DNA from: CAYULW01 sp964445815
GTDB taxonomy: Bacteria; Bacteroidota; Bacteroidia; Flavobacteriales_E; Vicingaceae
Assembly (NCBI GenBank): GCA_964445815.1
Contig: CAYULW010000003.1
Span: 248,001 to 312,000, forward strand
Direction of reading: 5' to 3'
Length of the DNA stretch: 64,000 bases
Under the pieces are notes generated by a model that was not told where the DNA came from, did no database searches, and worked only from the letters and a program-made list of their open reading frames with translations. The position numbers and the translations under genes are program-made. This document shows positions 49,733 through 58,313 of the stretch, in pieces. The number at the start of each line of letters is the position of its first letter. Position 1 is the first letter of the stretch.

Positions 49733-49762
49733 CTAATTATATATTGACTTATTTAAAAGCTT

Positions 49763-50137
49763 ATGCCAACGATACAACAACTTGTAAGAAAAGGTAGAAT
49801 AAAGTTAGAGAAGAAAAGCAAATCTGCAGCATTGGATTCTTGTCCGCAAAGGAGAGGTGTATGTGTAAGAGTATATACTACAACACCAAAAAAGCCAAAC
49901 TCAGCGATGAGGAAAGTGGCTAGGGTAAGATTGACCAATGGGAAAGAGGTGAATGCTTATATCCCGGGAGAAGGTCATAACCTTCAAGAACACTCTATAG
50001 TCTTAGTAAGAGGAGGTAGAGTTAAAGATTTACCTGGTGTAAGATACCATATAGTTAGAGGTGCACTTGATACAGCTGGTGTAGCGGGTAGAACTCAAAG
50101 AAGATCAAAATACGGCGCTAAAAAGCCTAAGAAATAA
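49763..50137 (+). CDS. rpsL: 30S ribosomal protein S12
   Basis: 124 residues. Conserved loop TTTPKKPNSAMRK with Lys43 and Lys44, and GGRVKDLPGVRYH with Lys88 and Asp89. These are the wild-type residues at the classical streptomycin-resistance sites, so the ribosome should be streptomycin-sensitive by this criterion. First gene of the superoperon. Confidence 0.98.
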   Translation: MPTIQQLVRKGRIKLEKKSKSAALDSCPQRRGVCVRVYTTTPKKPNSAMRKVARVRLTNGKEVNAYIPGEGHNLQEHSIVLVRGGRVKDLPGVRYHIVRGALDTAGVAGRTQRRSKYGAKKPKK

Positions 50138-50156
50138 TCATTGTTAAGAAGAAAAC

Positions 50157-50627
50157 ATGAGAAAAGCTAGAGCGAAAAAAAGACCATTGCTTCCGGATCC
50201 AAAATTCCAAAGTACGGAAGTAACCAGATTTGTAAATAACCTAATGCTTCACGGTAAGAAGAGTTTAGCTTATACTATTTTCTATGATGCCATGGAGATA
50301 GTTGATGCAAAAGTAGAAGATGCTACAGGTTTGGAGACTTGGAAAAAAGCATTGGAAAACATTACTCCGCAAGTAGAGGTGAGAAGTAGAAGAGTGGGTG
50401 GAGCGACATTTCAAATTCCTCAACCCATTAGAGATGATAGAAAGACTTCTATGGGGATGAAATGGTTGATTCTATATGCAAAAAAGCGTAATGAAAAAAC
50501 CATGGCGCAAAAATTAGCTGCTGAGATTATTGCTGGATCAAAAGAAGAAGGTGCAGCGCACAAGAAGAAAGAAGATACGCATAGAATGGCTGAAGCAAAC
50601 AAAGCCTTCTCACATTTTAGATTTTAA
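50157..50627 (+). CDS. rpsG: 30S ribosomal protein S7
   Basis: 156 residues. RKARAKKRPLLPDP at the start and the helical core (VTRFVNNLMLHGKKSLAY, RRVGGATFQIPQPI, EDTHRMAEANKAFSHFR). It binds the 3' domain of 16S rRNA and nucleates 30S head assembly; in other bacteria it represses its own operon. 19 bp after rpsL. Confidence 0.98.
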   Translation: MRKARAKKRPLLPDPKFQSTEVTRFVNNLMLHGKKSLAYTIFYDAMEIVDAKVEDATGLETWKKALENITPQVEVRSRRVGGATFQIPQPIRDDRKTSMGMKWLILYAKKRNEKTMAQKLAAEIIAGSKEEGAAHKKKEDTHRMAEANKAFSHFRF

Positions 50628-50653
50628 AAAGATTTAGATAGATCATAGGTAAA

Positions 50654-52762
50654 ATGGCAAAAAGAGATTTAAAATACACAAGAAACATTGGTATTGCCGC
50701 TCACATTGATGCTGGTAAAACAACTACTACAGAGCGTATATTGTATTACGGTGGTGTGAGTCACAAAATTGGAGAGGTGCATGATGGTGCTGCTACAATG
50801 GACTGGATGGAGCAAGAGCAGGAAAGAGGGATTACAATTACTTCCGCTGCTACTACTCTAAACTGGACATACAGAGGAGATAAATATCATGTCAATATTA
50901 TTGATACTCCGGGACACGTTGATTTTACTGTTGAAGTAAATCGATCATTGAGGGTCTTAGATGGTTTAGTTTTCTTGTTTTCTGCGGTTGATGGTGTTGA
51001 GCCTCAGTCTGAAACGAACTGGAGGTTAGCTAACAATTACAATGTTCCAAGAATTGGTTTTGTAAACAAAATGGATCGCCAGGGAGCAGATTTCTTAGCA
51101 GTTTGCCGCCAGGTGAAAGAAATGTTAGGGAGTTTAGCTTTGCCATTACAATTGAATATTGGTGCTGAAGATGGTTTTAAAGGAGTTGTTGACTTAATCA
51201 ACTTCAAAGGAATTGTGTGGAATGAAGAAGACATGGGAATGACATTTGAAGAGGTGCCTATTCCTGATGATATTGTTGATGAGGCTAGAGAATTAAGGGG
51301 TCAATTGTTAGAGGCCGTTGCTGAATTTGATGATCAGCTTCTTGAGAAATATTTTGAGGATGAGAACTCATTGACAGAAAGAGAAATTTTAGATGCCTTA
51401 AGAGAAGCTACTATCGCTGGAAAAGTTGTTCCAATGATGTGCGGTTCTGCATTCAAAAACAAAGGGGTTCAAGCTATGCTTGATATGGTTATGGAGATTT
51501 TACCATCTCCTCTTGATGTTGAAGCTATTGAAGGTACGAACCCTGATACAGAAGAATCTGCAACAAGAAAGCCTTCTCCGGATGAGCCGTTTGCTGCTTT
51601 AGCATTTAAAATCGCGACTGACCCATTTGTTGGTAGGTTGTGTTTTACTAGATCATACTCGGGAATGTTAGAAGCTGGTTCTTATGTTTTAAACACTAGA
51701 ACCGGAAAGAAGGAAAGAATATCGAGAATTTTTCAAATGCATGCCAACAAGCAAAATCAAATTCCTGAATTGCATTGTGGAGATATTGCTGCCCTAGTAG
51801 GATTTAAAGACATAAAGACCGGAGATACATTGTGTGATGAGAAGTCACCAATCGTTTTGGAGTCGATGAACTTCCCGGATCCGGTAATTGGTATCGCTAT
51901 TGAGCCAAAAACTCAATCTGATGTAGATAAGTTGGGTGTTGCCTTGGCTAAATTGTCTGAAGAAGATCCAACCTTGACCATCCATACTGATGAAGATTCA
52001 GGTCAAACTGTATTGAGTGGTATGGGTGAGTTGCACTTAGACATTATCTTAGATCGTTTAAGAAGAGAATTTAAAGTTGAATGTAACCAAGGCGCTCCTC
52101 AAGTAGCTTATAAGGAAGCCATTTCGGGAGTTGTTGATCATAGAGAAGTCTACAAGAAGCAATCTGGTGGACGTGGTAAGTTTGCTGATATTGTTGTAAC
52201 GATAGAGCCTGTAGAAGATGAAGAAAAAGAAGGTTTAGAGTTTATCAATGAGATCAAAGGTGGTAACGTGCCTAAAGAATTTATCCCTTCAGTTGAGAAA
52301 GGCTTTAAAGAGGCGATGAAAAATGGTGTTCTTGCGGGTTATCCGATTGATAATTTAAAAGTCACCTTAAAGGATGGTTCTTTCCATGCGGTGGATTCAG
52401 ATCAATTGTCGTTTGAATTGGCTGCGAAGCTAGCGTTTAAAGCAGCTATTCCAAAAGCAAACCCGATATTATTGGAACCAATGATGAAATTGGAAGTGGT
52501 GACTCCTGAAGAGAGTATGGGAGATATCGTAGGTGACTTGAATAGAAGAAGAGGTCAGGTTGACGGTATGGACGATAGAGCCGGGTCAAAAGTGGTTAAG
52601 GCTAAAGTGCCTTTGTCGGAGATGTTCGGTTATGTGACTGACTTAAGAACCATGTCTTCAGGTCGTGCAACATCAAGTATGGAATTTTCGCACTTTAGTG
52701 AAGCTCCAAAAGGTATTGCAGACGAAGTAATCAAAAAAGCAAAAGGAGAAGTAGTAGCTTAA
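50654..52762 (+). CDS. fusA: Elongation factor G
   Basis: 702 residues. GTP-binding motifs AHIDAGKTTTTERIL, DTPGHVDFT and NKMDRQGAD; domain II and the tRNA-mimicking domains IV-V follow (SGMGELHLDIILDRLRREF, SDQLSFELAAKLAFK, FGYVTDLRTMSSGRAT). It drives translocation on the ribosome. It is followed by rpsJ after 10 bp, without tuf between them. Confidence 0.98.
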   Translation: MAKRDLKYTRNIGIAAHIDAGKTTTTERILYYGGVSHKIGEVHDGAATMDWMEQEQERGITITSAATTLNWTYRGDKYHVNIIDTPGHVDFTVEVNRSLRVLDGLVFLFSAVDGVEPQSETNWRLANNYNVPRIGFVNKMDRQGADFLAVCRQVKEMLGSLALPLQLNIGAEDGFKGVVDLINFKGIVWNEEDMGMTFEEVPIPDDIVDEARELRGQLLEAVAEFDDQLLEKYFEDENSLTEREILDALREATIAGKVVPMMCGSAFKNKGVQAMLDMVMEILPSPLDVEAIEGTNPDTEESATRKPSPDEPFAALAFKIATDPFVGRLCFTRSYSGMLEAGSYVLNTRTGKKERISRIFQMHANKQNQIPELHCGDIAALVGFKDIKTGDTLCDEKSPIVLESMNFPDPVIGIAIEPKTQSDVDKLGVALAKLSEEDPTLTIHTDEDSGQTVLSGMGELHLDIILDRLRREFKVECNQGAPQVAYKEAISGVVDHREVYKKQSGGRGKFADIVVTIEPVEDEEKEGLEFINEIKGGNVPKEFIPSVEKGFKEAMKNGVLAGYPIDNLKVTLKDGSFHAVDSDQLSFELAAKLAFKAAIPKANPILLEPMMKLEVVTPEESMGDIVGDLNRRRGQVDGMDDRAGSKVVKAKVPLSEMFGYVTDLRTMSSGRATSSMEFSHFSEAPKGIADEVIKKAKGEVVA

Positions 52763-52772
52763 TTTAAATACG

Positions 52773-53078
52773 ATGAATCAAAAAATCAGAATAAAGCTTA
52801 AGTCTTACGATTTTAATTTAGTTGATAAATCAGCTGAGAAAATTGTAAAGACGGTAAAATCTACAGGAGCAGTTGTAAGTGGTCCAATTCCACTTCCTAC
52901 TCATAAAAGAATTTACACAGTATTAAAATCACCTCACGTGAATAAAAAGGCAAGAGAGCAGTTTCAACTGTCATCTTACAAAAGATTATTAGACATCTAC
53001 AGTTCTACTTCAAAAACTGTAGACGCTTTAATGAAATTGGAATTGCCGAGCGGGGTAGATGTTGAGATTAAAGTTTAA
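52773..53078 (+). CDS. rpsJ: 30S ribosomal protein S10
   Basis: 101 residues. IRIKLKSYDFNLVDKSAEKIV at the start, then VSGPIPLPTHKRIYTVLKSPHVNKKAREQF. It is a 30S head protein; in other bacteria it also takes part in transcription antitermination as NusE. It opens the S10 part of the operon. Confidence 0.98.
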   Translation: MNQKIRIKLKSYDFNLVDKSAEKIVKTVKSTGAVVSGPIPLPTHKRIYTVLKSPHVNKKAREQFQLSSYKRLLDIYSSTSKTVDALMKLELPSGVDVEIKV

Positions 53079-53098
53079 AACGATTAATTAATTATAAA

Positions 53099-53713
53099 AT
53101 GCCGGGTTTACTAGGAAAAAAAATAGGAATGACCAGCTTTTTCAGTGCCGAGGGAAAAAATATTCCATGCACAGTATTGGAAGCAGGTCCTTGTGTCGTT
53201 ACACAAGTCAAAACTCAGGAGACTGATGGCTACAGTTCAGTTCAAATTGCTTTTGGCGACAAGAAGGAAAAAAAGACTTCTGCTGCCATGAGAGGTCACT
53301 TCAAAAAAGCTGGAACTACACCAAAATCAAGATTGGTTGAAGTTTCTGGTTTAGATGACAAGCAATTGGGGGATGAGGTTAAAGTAGACATTTTCTCTGA
53401 AGGAGAATGGGTTGATGTAACTGGCGTATCAAAAGGAAAAGGATTTCAAGGTGTTGTTAAAAGACATGGATTTGCAGGTGTTGGCGACCAGACTCATGGG
53501 CAGCACAATAGATTAAGAGCGCCGGGTTCTATCGGTGCAGGTTCTGATCCTTCAAGAGTATTTAAAGGAATGCGCATGGCGGGTCAAACCGGTAATGTTA
53601 AATCTACTGTTTTGAACCTAAAAGTGATGAAGGTTTATCCAGAAGAGAACCTTTTAGTTGTAAAAGGTAGTGTTCCCGGTGCTAAGGGTTCTATAGTACT
53701 AATTCAAAATTAA
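53099..53713 (+). CDS. rplC: 50S ribosomal protein L3
   Basis: 204 residues. LLGKKIGMTSFFSAEGKNIPCTV at the N-terminus and the GFQGVVKRHGFAG and GQTHGQHNRLRAPGSIGAGS segments that reach the peptidyl transferase centre. Gap to rplD contains an unusually strong Shine-Dalgarno-like AGGGAGG (53715-53721). Confidence 0.98.
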   Translation: MPGLLGKKIGMTSFFSAEGKNIPCTVLEAGPCVVTQVKTQETDGYSSVQIAFGDKKEKKTSAAMRGHFKKAGTTPKSRLVEVSGLDDKQLGDEVKVDIFSEGEWVDVTGVSKGKGFQGVVKRHGFAGVGDQTHGQHNRLRAPGSIGAGSDPSRVFKGMRMAGQTGNVKSTVLNLKVMKVYPEENLLVVKGSVPGAKGSIVLIQN

Positions 53714-53728
53714 TAGGGAGGATTAGAA

Positions 53729-54355
53729 ATGGAATTAAACGTAATCAATAAGAACGGTAAAGACAGCAAGAAGAAAGTAAAGCTTGCTGATTCTATCTAT
53801 GCTATAGAGCCAAATGATCATGCGATTTATTTGGACGTTAAGCAGTACCTGGCCAATCAGAGGCAGGGAACAAGTAAGTCTAAAGAACGTGCTGAAATTA
53901 CCGGAAGTACAAAGAAGATAAAGAAGCAAAAGGGAACAGGTACGGCAAGAGCCGGTAGTATTAAGTCTCCTTTATTTAAAGGCGGCGGTACTGTTTTCGG
54001 TCCTAAGCCAAGAGATTATAGCTTTAAGTTGAACAAAAAAGTAAAGCGATTAGCAAGATGTTCAGCACTTTCATATAAAGCTAAAGATGGAGCTTTGAGA
54101 GTAATAGAAGATATCCAATTGGACGCTCCTAAAACAAAAGCTTTCAACGAGATATTAGAAAATCTTAAAGCAAGCGATAAAAAGACCTTGATGGTTGTTT
54201 CTGAATTAAATAATACGTTATATTTGTCGTCCCGAAATTTGAAGGGGGCTAAAGTTGTAACTGCTTCAAATATAAATACATACGATTTGATGAATTCATC
54301 GAATGTATTAATTACTGAAGGGTCTTTAGCTAAAATTGAGGAGATATTAAGTTAA
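53729..54355 (+). CDS. rplD: 50S ribosomal protein L4
   Basis: 208 residues. The extended internal loop is seen as KKQKGTGTARAGSIKSPLFKGGGTVFGPKPRDY, and SALSYKAKDGAL and VITEGSLAKIEEIL close the globular part. In some bacteria L4 represses the S10 operon. A GGGAGG motif 7 nt before the ATG is unusual for this phylum. Confidence 0.97.
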   Translation: MELNVINKNGKDSKKKVKLADSIYAIEPNDHAIYLDVKQYLANQRQGTSKSKERAEITGSTKKIKKQKGTGTARAGSIKSPLFKGGGTVFGPKPRDYSFKLNKKVKRLARCSALSYKAKDGALRVIEDIQLDAPKTKAFNEILENLKASDKKTLMVVSELNNTLYLSSRNLKGAKVVTASNINTYDLMNSSNVLITEGSLAKIEEILS

Positions 54356-54365
54356 ATTATTAGTC

Positions 54366-54656
54366 ATGAGTGTATTAAAAAAACCGGTTATCACAGAAAA
54401 GATGACTTCTCTTACAGAGGGGCTTAATCGATTTGGTTTTGTAGTCGATCGCAATGCTAATAAGATTCAGATTAAGGATGCAGTTGAAAGCATGTATGGT
54501 GTAACTGTCGAGAGTGTGAATACAATGAATTATAAGGGAAAGCACAAGACCAGATATACTAAAACAGGCTGGGTAGAAGGAAGAACAAATCAATTTAAGA
54601 AGGCAATTGTTACGCTGGTTGAAGGTGACACAATTGATTTTTATAGCAATATATAA
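54366..54656 (+). CDS. rplW: 50S ribosomal protein L23
   Basis: 96 residues. VLKKPVITEKMTSLTEGLNRFGFVVDRNANKIQIKDAVE at the start (read in parts) and VESVNTMNYKGKHK. It lines the exit of the nascent-chain tunnel, where trigger factor and SRP dock. 10 bp after rplD. Confidence 0.97.
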   Translation: MSVLKKPVITEKMTSLTEGLNRFGFVVDRNANKIQIKDAVESMYGVTVESVNTMNYKGKHKTRYTKTGWVEGRTNQFKKAIVTLVEGDTIDFYSNI

Positions 54657-54667
54657 AGGAAAAGGAA

Positions 54668-55492
54668 ATGCCAGTTAAGAAGTTAAAACCGACAACTCCT
54701 GGACAGCGTCATAAAATCGCTGCTACATATGAGGAATTGACAGCGAGTACTCCTGAGAAGTCTTTGATTAAAGGAAAGACAAAATCGGGGGGAAGAAACA
54801 ATACTGGAAAGATGACCATGAGATACATTGGTGGTGGTCATAAAAGAAAGTACAGAGCAATAGACTTTAAAAGGGACAAATTTGGTGTGCCGGGTAAAGT
54901 AGCAAGTATAGAGTACGATCCTAACCGATCTGCTCGAATTGCTTTGGTGAATTATGCTGATGGTGAGAAGAGATATATCATTGCTCCAAAAGGTTTAACT
55001 GTAGGACAAACAGTTGTTTCTGGTAAAGGTGCAGAGCCTGAAACCGGAAATGCACTTTATCTTTCAGAAATTCCAATGGGATCTTTGATTCACAATATAG
55101 AGTTAAGACCTAATCAAGGCGCTAAACTTTCACGTAGTGCAGGTTCTTATGCTCAATTGGTTTCCAGAGAAGGAAAATATGTGGGTGTAAAAATGCCTTC
55201 AGGAGAAGTAAGATTAATATTAGGGACTTGCTTAGCAACTATTGGAGTGGTTTCAAATTCTGATCATATGCTTGAAAGAGGTGGAAAAGCCGGTAAATCA
55301 AGATGGTTGGGGAGAAGACCAAGAGTTAGAGGTGTGGTAATGAATCCAGTTGATCACCCAATGGGAGGTGGTGAAGGTAGAGCTACCGGAGGGCATCCAA
55401 GGTCTAGAAATGGTATACCTGCAAAAGGATACAAAACTAGAGCGCCTAAGAAAGCATCAAGTAAGTACATCATAGAAAGAAGAAAGAAATAA
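54668..55492 (+). CDS. rplB: 50S ribosomal protein L2
   Basis: 274 residues. TGRMTMRYIGGGHKRKYR-like GKMTMRYIGGGHKRKYRAIDF and the GEVRLILGTC core. The C-terminal NPVDHPMGGGEGRATGG loop carries the His that contacts the peptidyl transferase region. The AAGGAAAAGGA stretch before its ATG resembles a Shine-Dalgarno site. Confidence 0.98.
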   Translation: MPVKKLKPTTPGQRHKIAATYEELTASTPEKSLIKGKTKSGGRNNTGKMTMRYIGGGHKRKYRAIDFKRDKFGVPGKVASIEYDPNRSARIALVNYADGEKRYIIAPKGLTVGQTVVSGKGAEPETGNALYLSEIPMGSLIHNIELRPNQGAKLSRSAGSYAQLVSREGKYVGVKMPSGEVRLILGTCLATIGVVSNSDHMLERGGKAGKSRWLGRRPRVRGVVMNPVDHPMGGGEGRATGGHPRSRNGIPAKGYKTRAPKKASSKYIIERRKK

Positions 55493-55499
55493 TTAGGAT

Positions 55500-55778
55500 A
55501 TGAGTCGGTCATTAAAAAAACCTCCATTTGTGCACTATAAGTTAGCTCAAAGAGTTGATGAAGCACAAGCCTCTTCAAAGAAGAGTGTAATTAAAACATG
55601 GTCAAGAGCATCTATGATTACTCCTGACTTTGTAGGGTTAACCATTGCGGTGCATAATGGAAACAAATTTATTCCTGTATATGTCACTGAAAATATGGTT
55701 GGACACAAATTGGGAGAATTTGCACCTACAAGAACGTATAGAGGGCACGGAGGAAAAAAGGATAAAGGCAAAAGATAA
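55500..55778 (+). CDS. rpsS: 30S ribosomal protein S19
   Basis: 92 residues. SRSLKKPPFVHYKL at the start, then KTWSRASMITPDFVGLTIAVHNG and GHKLGEFAPTRTYRGH. It is a 30S head protein near the A and P sites, paired with S13. 7 bp after rplB. Confidence 0.97.
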   Translation: MSRSLKKPPFVHYKLAQRVDEAQASSKKSVIKTWSRASMITPDFVGLTIAVHNGNKFIPVYVTENMVGHKLGEFAPTRTYRGHGGKKDKGKR

Positions 55779-55789
55779 TTTAAAAGAGA

Positions 55790-56200
55790 ATGGGAGCACG
55801 TAAAAGAACAACAGCAGAAGCGAGAAAAGAGGCTAAGAAAACACTTAGCTATGCTACGCTTAAGAACTGCCCGACATCTCCAAGAAAAATGAGATTAGTT
55901 GCTGATATGATTCGAGGAGAAGAAGTGTCTAAAGCATTGTCATTATTGCAATACAGTTCTAAAGAAGCATCTGGGCGACTAGAAAAATTATTGCGATCTG
56001 CTATTGCAAACTGGGAAGCTAAGAATGAAGGAGAAAGACCTGAAGACAATCATTTGATTGTGAGTGAGGTAAAAGTAGACAGCGCAAGAATGTTGAAGCG
56101 ACTGAGGCCAGCTCCACAAGGAAGAGGACATCGAATTAGAAAAAGATCTAACCACGTGACAATTACGGTTGATACGTTAAAAGAAGACAACTTAAAATAA
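55790..56200 (+). CDS. rplV: 50S ribosomal protein L22
   Basis: 136 residues, longer at the N-terminus than the ~110 of E. coli. LKNCPTSPRKMRLVADMIRG and the beta hairpin RMLKRLRPAPQGRGHRIRKRSNHVTI that lines the exit tunnel, a macrolide-contact region. The first ~20 residues are basic (GARKRTTAEARKEAKK). Confidence 0.96.
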   Translation: MGARKRTTAEARKEAKKTLSYATLKNCPTSPRKMRLVADMIRGEEVSKALSLLQYSSKEASGRLEKLLRSAIANWEAKNEGERPEDNHLIVSEVKVDSARMLKRLRPAPQGRGHRIRKRSNHVTITVDTLKEDNLK

Positions 56201-56212
56201 TAAGAGATACTA

Positions 56213-56929
56213 ATGGGACAAAAAGCAAATCCAATAGCTAACAGATTAGGCATCGTCAAAGGATGGGATTCTAATTGGTATGGTGGAAGAAACTACGGAG
56301 ATAAGATTGCAGAAGATGATAAAATCAGAAAGTATCTTATGGCTAGACTTTCAAAGGCAAGTATCTCTAAAATTGTCATCGAAAGAACACTAAAACTGAT
56401 CACAGTTACAATTAATACTTCTCGCCCCGGAATCATTATAGGAAAAGGTGGTAAAGAAGTAGATAAGTTAAGAGAAGAGTTGAAAAAAGTCACTAAAAAA
56501 GATGTTCAAATCAACATCTTCGAGATTAAGCGACCGGAATTAGATGCTCAGTTAGTTGCAGATAGCGTTGCTCGTCAGATTGAAGGAAGAATTTCTTTTA
56601 GAAGAGCCATCAAAATGTCAGTTGCGTCAACCATGAGAATGGGAGCTGAAGGTGTTAAGATTATGGTAAGCGGAAGATTAGGTGGAGCTGAGATGGCGAG
56701 ATCTGAATTTTACAAAGAAGGTCGAATTCCTTTGCACACGTTCAGAGCAGATATTGATTATGCTTTAGCTGAAGCCCATACAACTTATGGTAGAATAGGA
56801 ATTAAGGTTTGGATTTGTAAGGGAGAGATATACGGAAAGAGAGACTTGTCTCCAAACATTGTTTCAAATAAGCCCGGAGGTAAGCAGCCTGCAGGAAGAG
56901 GTGGATTTAGAAACAAGAAAAGAAGTTAA
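56213..56929 (+). CDS. rpsC: 30S ribosomal protein S3
   Basis: 238 residues. GQKANPIANRLGIVKGWDSNWY at the start, the KH domain GxxG loop in IIIGKGGKEVDKL, and VRQIEGRISFRRAIK. It is at the mRNA entrance, together with S4 and S5, and has helicase-like activity on mRNA. The Gly-rich basic tail is typical. Confidence 0.97.
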   Translation: MGQKANPIANRLGIVKGWDSNWYGGRNYGDKIAEDDKIRKYLMARLSKASISKIVIERTLKLITVTINTSRPGIIIGKGGKEVDKLREELKKVTKKDVQINIFEIKRPELDAQLVADSVARQIEGRISFRRAIKMSVASTMRMGAEGVKIMVSGRLGGAEMARSEFYKEGRIPLHTFRADIDYALAEAHTTYGRIGIKVWICKGEIYGKRDLSPNIVSNKPGGKQPAGRGGFRNKKRS

Positions 56930-56962
56930 TAGAATTTAGGAACAGGATATTCATAGAGAGAA

Positions 56963-57382
56963 ATGTTACAGCCTAAGAGAACAAAGTTTAGAAAAATGCA
57001 AAAAGGACGCATGAAAGGCAATGCCCAAAGAGGTAACCAGATTGCGTTTGGAAGTTTTGCGATTAAATCCTTAGAAGAATCTTGGATTACAGCACGCCAA
57101 ATTGAAGCGGCAAGGATCGCAGTAACAAGATACATGAAAAGAGAAGGGCAGATTTGGATTAGAATATTCCCTGACAAACCTGTAACAAAAAAACCTGCAG
57201 AGGTACGTATGGGTAAAGGAAAAGGAGCTCCTGAATTATGGGTAGCTACTGTGAGACCGGGACGAATTTTATTTGAAGCAGATGGTGTGCCTTTGGATAT
57301 TGCACAGGAAGCCATGCGATTAGCAGCGCAGAAATTGCCTGTAAAAACAAAATTCATGGTAAGAAGAGATTATAAAGCATAA
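56963..57382 (+). CDS. rplP: 50S ribosomal protein L16
   Basis: 139 residues. MLQPKRTKFRKMQKGRMKG at the start, then GSFAIKSLEESWITARQIEAARIAVTRYMKREGQ and MGKGKGAPELWVATVRPGRI. It binds near the A-site tRNA. The gap to rpmC (79 bp) is the largest inside the S10 part and contains an 11-codon ATG frame at 57402-57437. Confidence 0.97.
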   Translation: MLQPKRTKFRKMQKGRMKGNAQRGNQIAFGSFAIKSLEESWITARQIEAARIAVTRYMKREGQIWIRIFPDKPVTKKPAEVRMGKGKGAPELWVATVRPGRILFEADGVPLDIAQEAMRLAAQKLPVKTKFMVRRDYKA

Positions 57383-57461
57383 TAAGCGAATAAAGAGCAA
57401 GATGAAACGAGCCAATAAAATGGCGAGTTACATGTGACAATTGGAATAAGAATAAAAACAC

Positions 57462-57662
57462 ATGAAACAGGAAGATATTAAAAACTTGAGCAATGATGAC
57501 TTGGCTGAAAATTTAGCTGAACAATCTGCAATGATTAGTAAGTTAAAGATGAATCATGCTGTTTCTCCATTGGAGAATCCGAAACAAATTTCACTAGTCA
57601 GAAAAACAATTGCTCGTTTAAGAACTGAAATGAGAAAAAGAGAGCTTGAAGCAGCGAAATAA
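57462..57662 (+). CDS. rpmC: 50S ribosomal protein L29
   Basis: 66 residues. A short helical protein: QEDIKNLSNDDLAENLAEQ then PLENPKQISLVRKTIARLRTEMRKRELEAAK. It is near the exit tunnel at the trigger factor site. Confidence 0.95.
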   Translation: MKQEDIKNLSNDDLAENLAEQSAMISKLKMNHAVSPLENPKQISLVRKTIARLRTEMRKRELEAAK

Positions 57663-57673
57663 TATTGTTTGAG

Positions 57674-57934
57674 ATGGAAAACAAAAGAAACTTAAGAAAA
57701 GAGCGTATTGGTGTTGTAGTTAGCAATAAGATGGATAAGTCCATTACGATTGCTGTTGAAACTAAAGTAAAGCATCCAATGTATGGAAAGTTCGTAAAAA
57801 CGACTTCTAAGTTCATGGCTCACGATGAAAAGAACGATTGTAATATCGGTGATACAGTGAAGATCATGGAAACTCGTCCTTTGAGCAAGAATAAGAATTG
57901 GAGATTAGTTGAAGTTATTGAAAGAGTTAAGTAA
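57674..57934 (+). CDS. rpsQ: 30S ribosomal protein S17
   Basis: 86 residues from the ATG at 57674 (MENKRNLRKERIG), 11 bp after rpmC. An upstream TTG in the same frame is not needed. The OB-fold pattern VVSNKMDKSITIAVETKVKHPMYGKFVKTTSKF and GDTVKIMETRPLSKNKNWRLVEV fits S17, which binds 16S rRNA early in assembly. Confidence 0.96.
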   Translation: MENKRNLRKERIGVVVSNKMDKSITIAVETKVKHPMYGKFVKTTSKFMAHDEKNDCNIGDTVKIMETRPLSKNKNWRLVEVIERVK

Positions 57935-57936
57935 TC

Positions 57937-58305
57937 ATGGTACAACAAGAGTCAAGATTAACAGTAGCCGATAATAGTGGTGCAAAGGAAGTGCTTTGTA
58001 TCAGAGTATTGGGTGGAACAAAGAGAAGATACGCTTCAATTGGTGATACAATTGTAGTTTCAGTTAAATCGGCAATGCCTTCAGGCAACATTAAGAAGGG
58101 AGCAGTTTCAAAAGCCGTGATTGTGCGAACAAAAAAGGAAGTAAGACGACAAGATGGTTCTTACATCAGATTCGATAACAATGCGGTTGTATTGCTAAAT
58201 CAAGCCGGAGAAATGAGAGGTACTCGAATATTCGGTCCTGTTGCAAGAGAGTTAAGAGAAAAACAATTCATGAAAATAGTATCCTTAGCACCTGAGGTAC
58301 TTTAA
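57937..58305 (+). CDS. rplN: 50S ribosomal protein L14
   Basis: 122 residues. VQQESRLTVADNSGAKEVLCIRVLGGTKRRYASIGD and FDNNAVVLLNQAGEMRGTRIFGPVARELR. It lies at the subunit interface and contacts L19. Two bases after rpsQ. Confidence 0.98.
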   Translation: MVQQESRLTVADNSGAKEVLCIRVLGGTKRRYASIGDTIVVSVKSAMPSGNIKKGAVSKAVIVRTKKEVRRQDGSYIRFDNNAVVLLNQAGEMRGTRIFGPVARELREKQFMKIVSLAPEVL

Positions 58306-58313
58306 TTGAAAGA

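Larger units (their letters stand above)
49461..49762. other. Intergenic region with divergent uvrD and str-operon promoters
   Basis: A 302-bp gene-free gap. It holds the uvrD -7 box at the left end and the str-operon promoter and leader at the right end. Between them, 49480-49690 is AT-rich with no open frame or strong hairpin that I could identify. Confidence 0.7.

Noticed and set aside
52763..52772. Missing tuf between fusA and rpsJ as a deletion
   Set aside because: A direct fusA-rpsJ junction is the normal arrangement in Bacteroidota, where tuf is located elsewhere.
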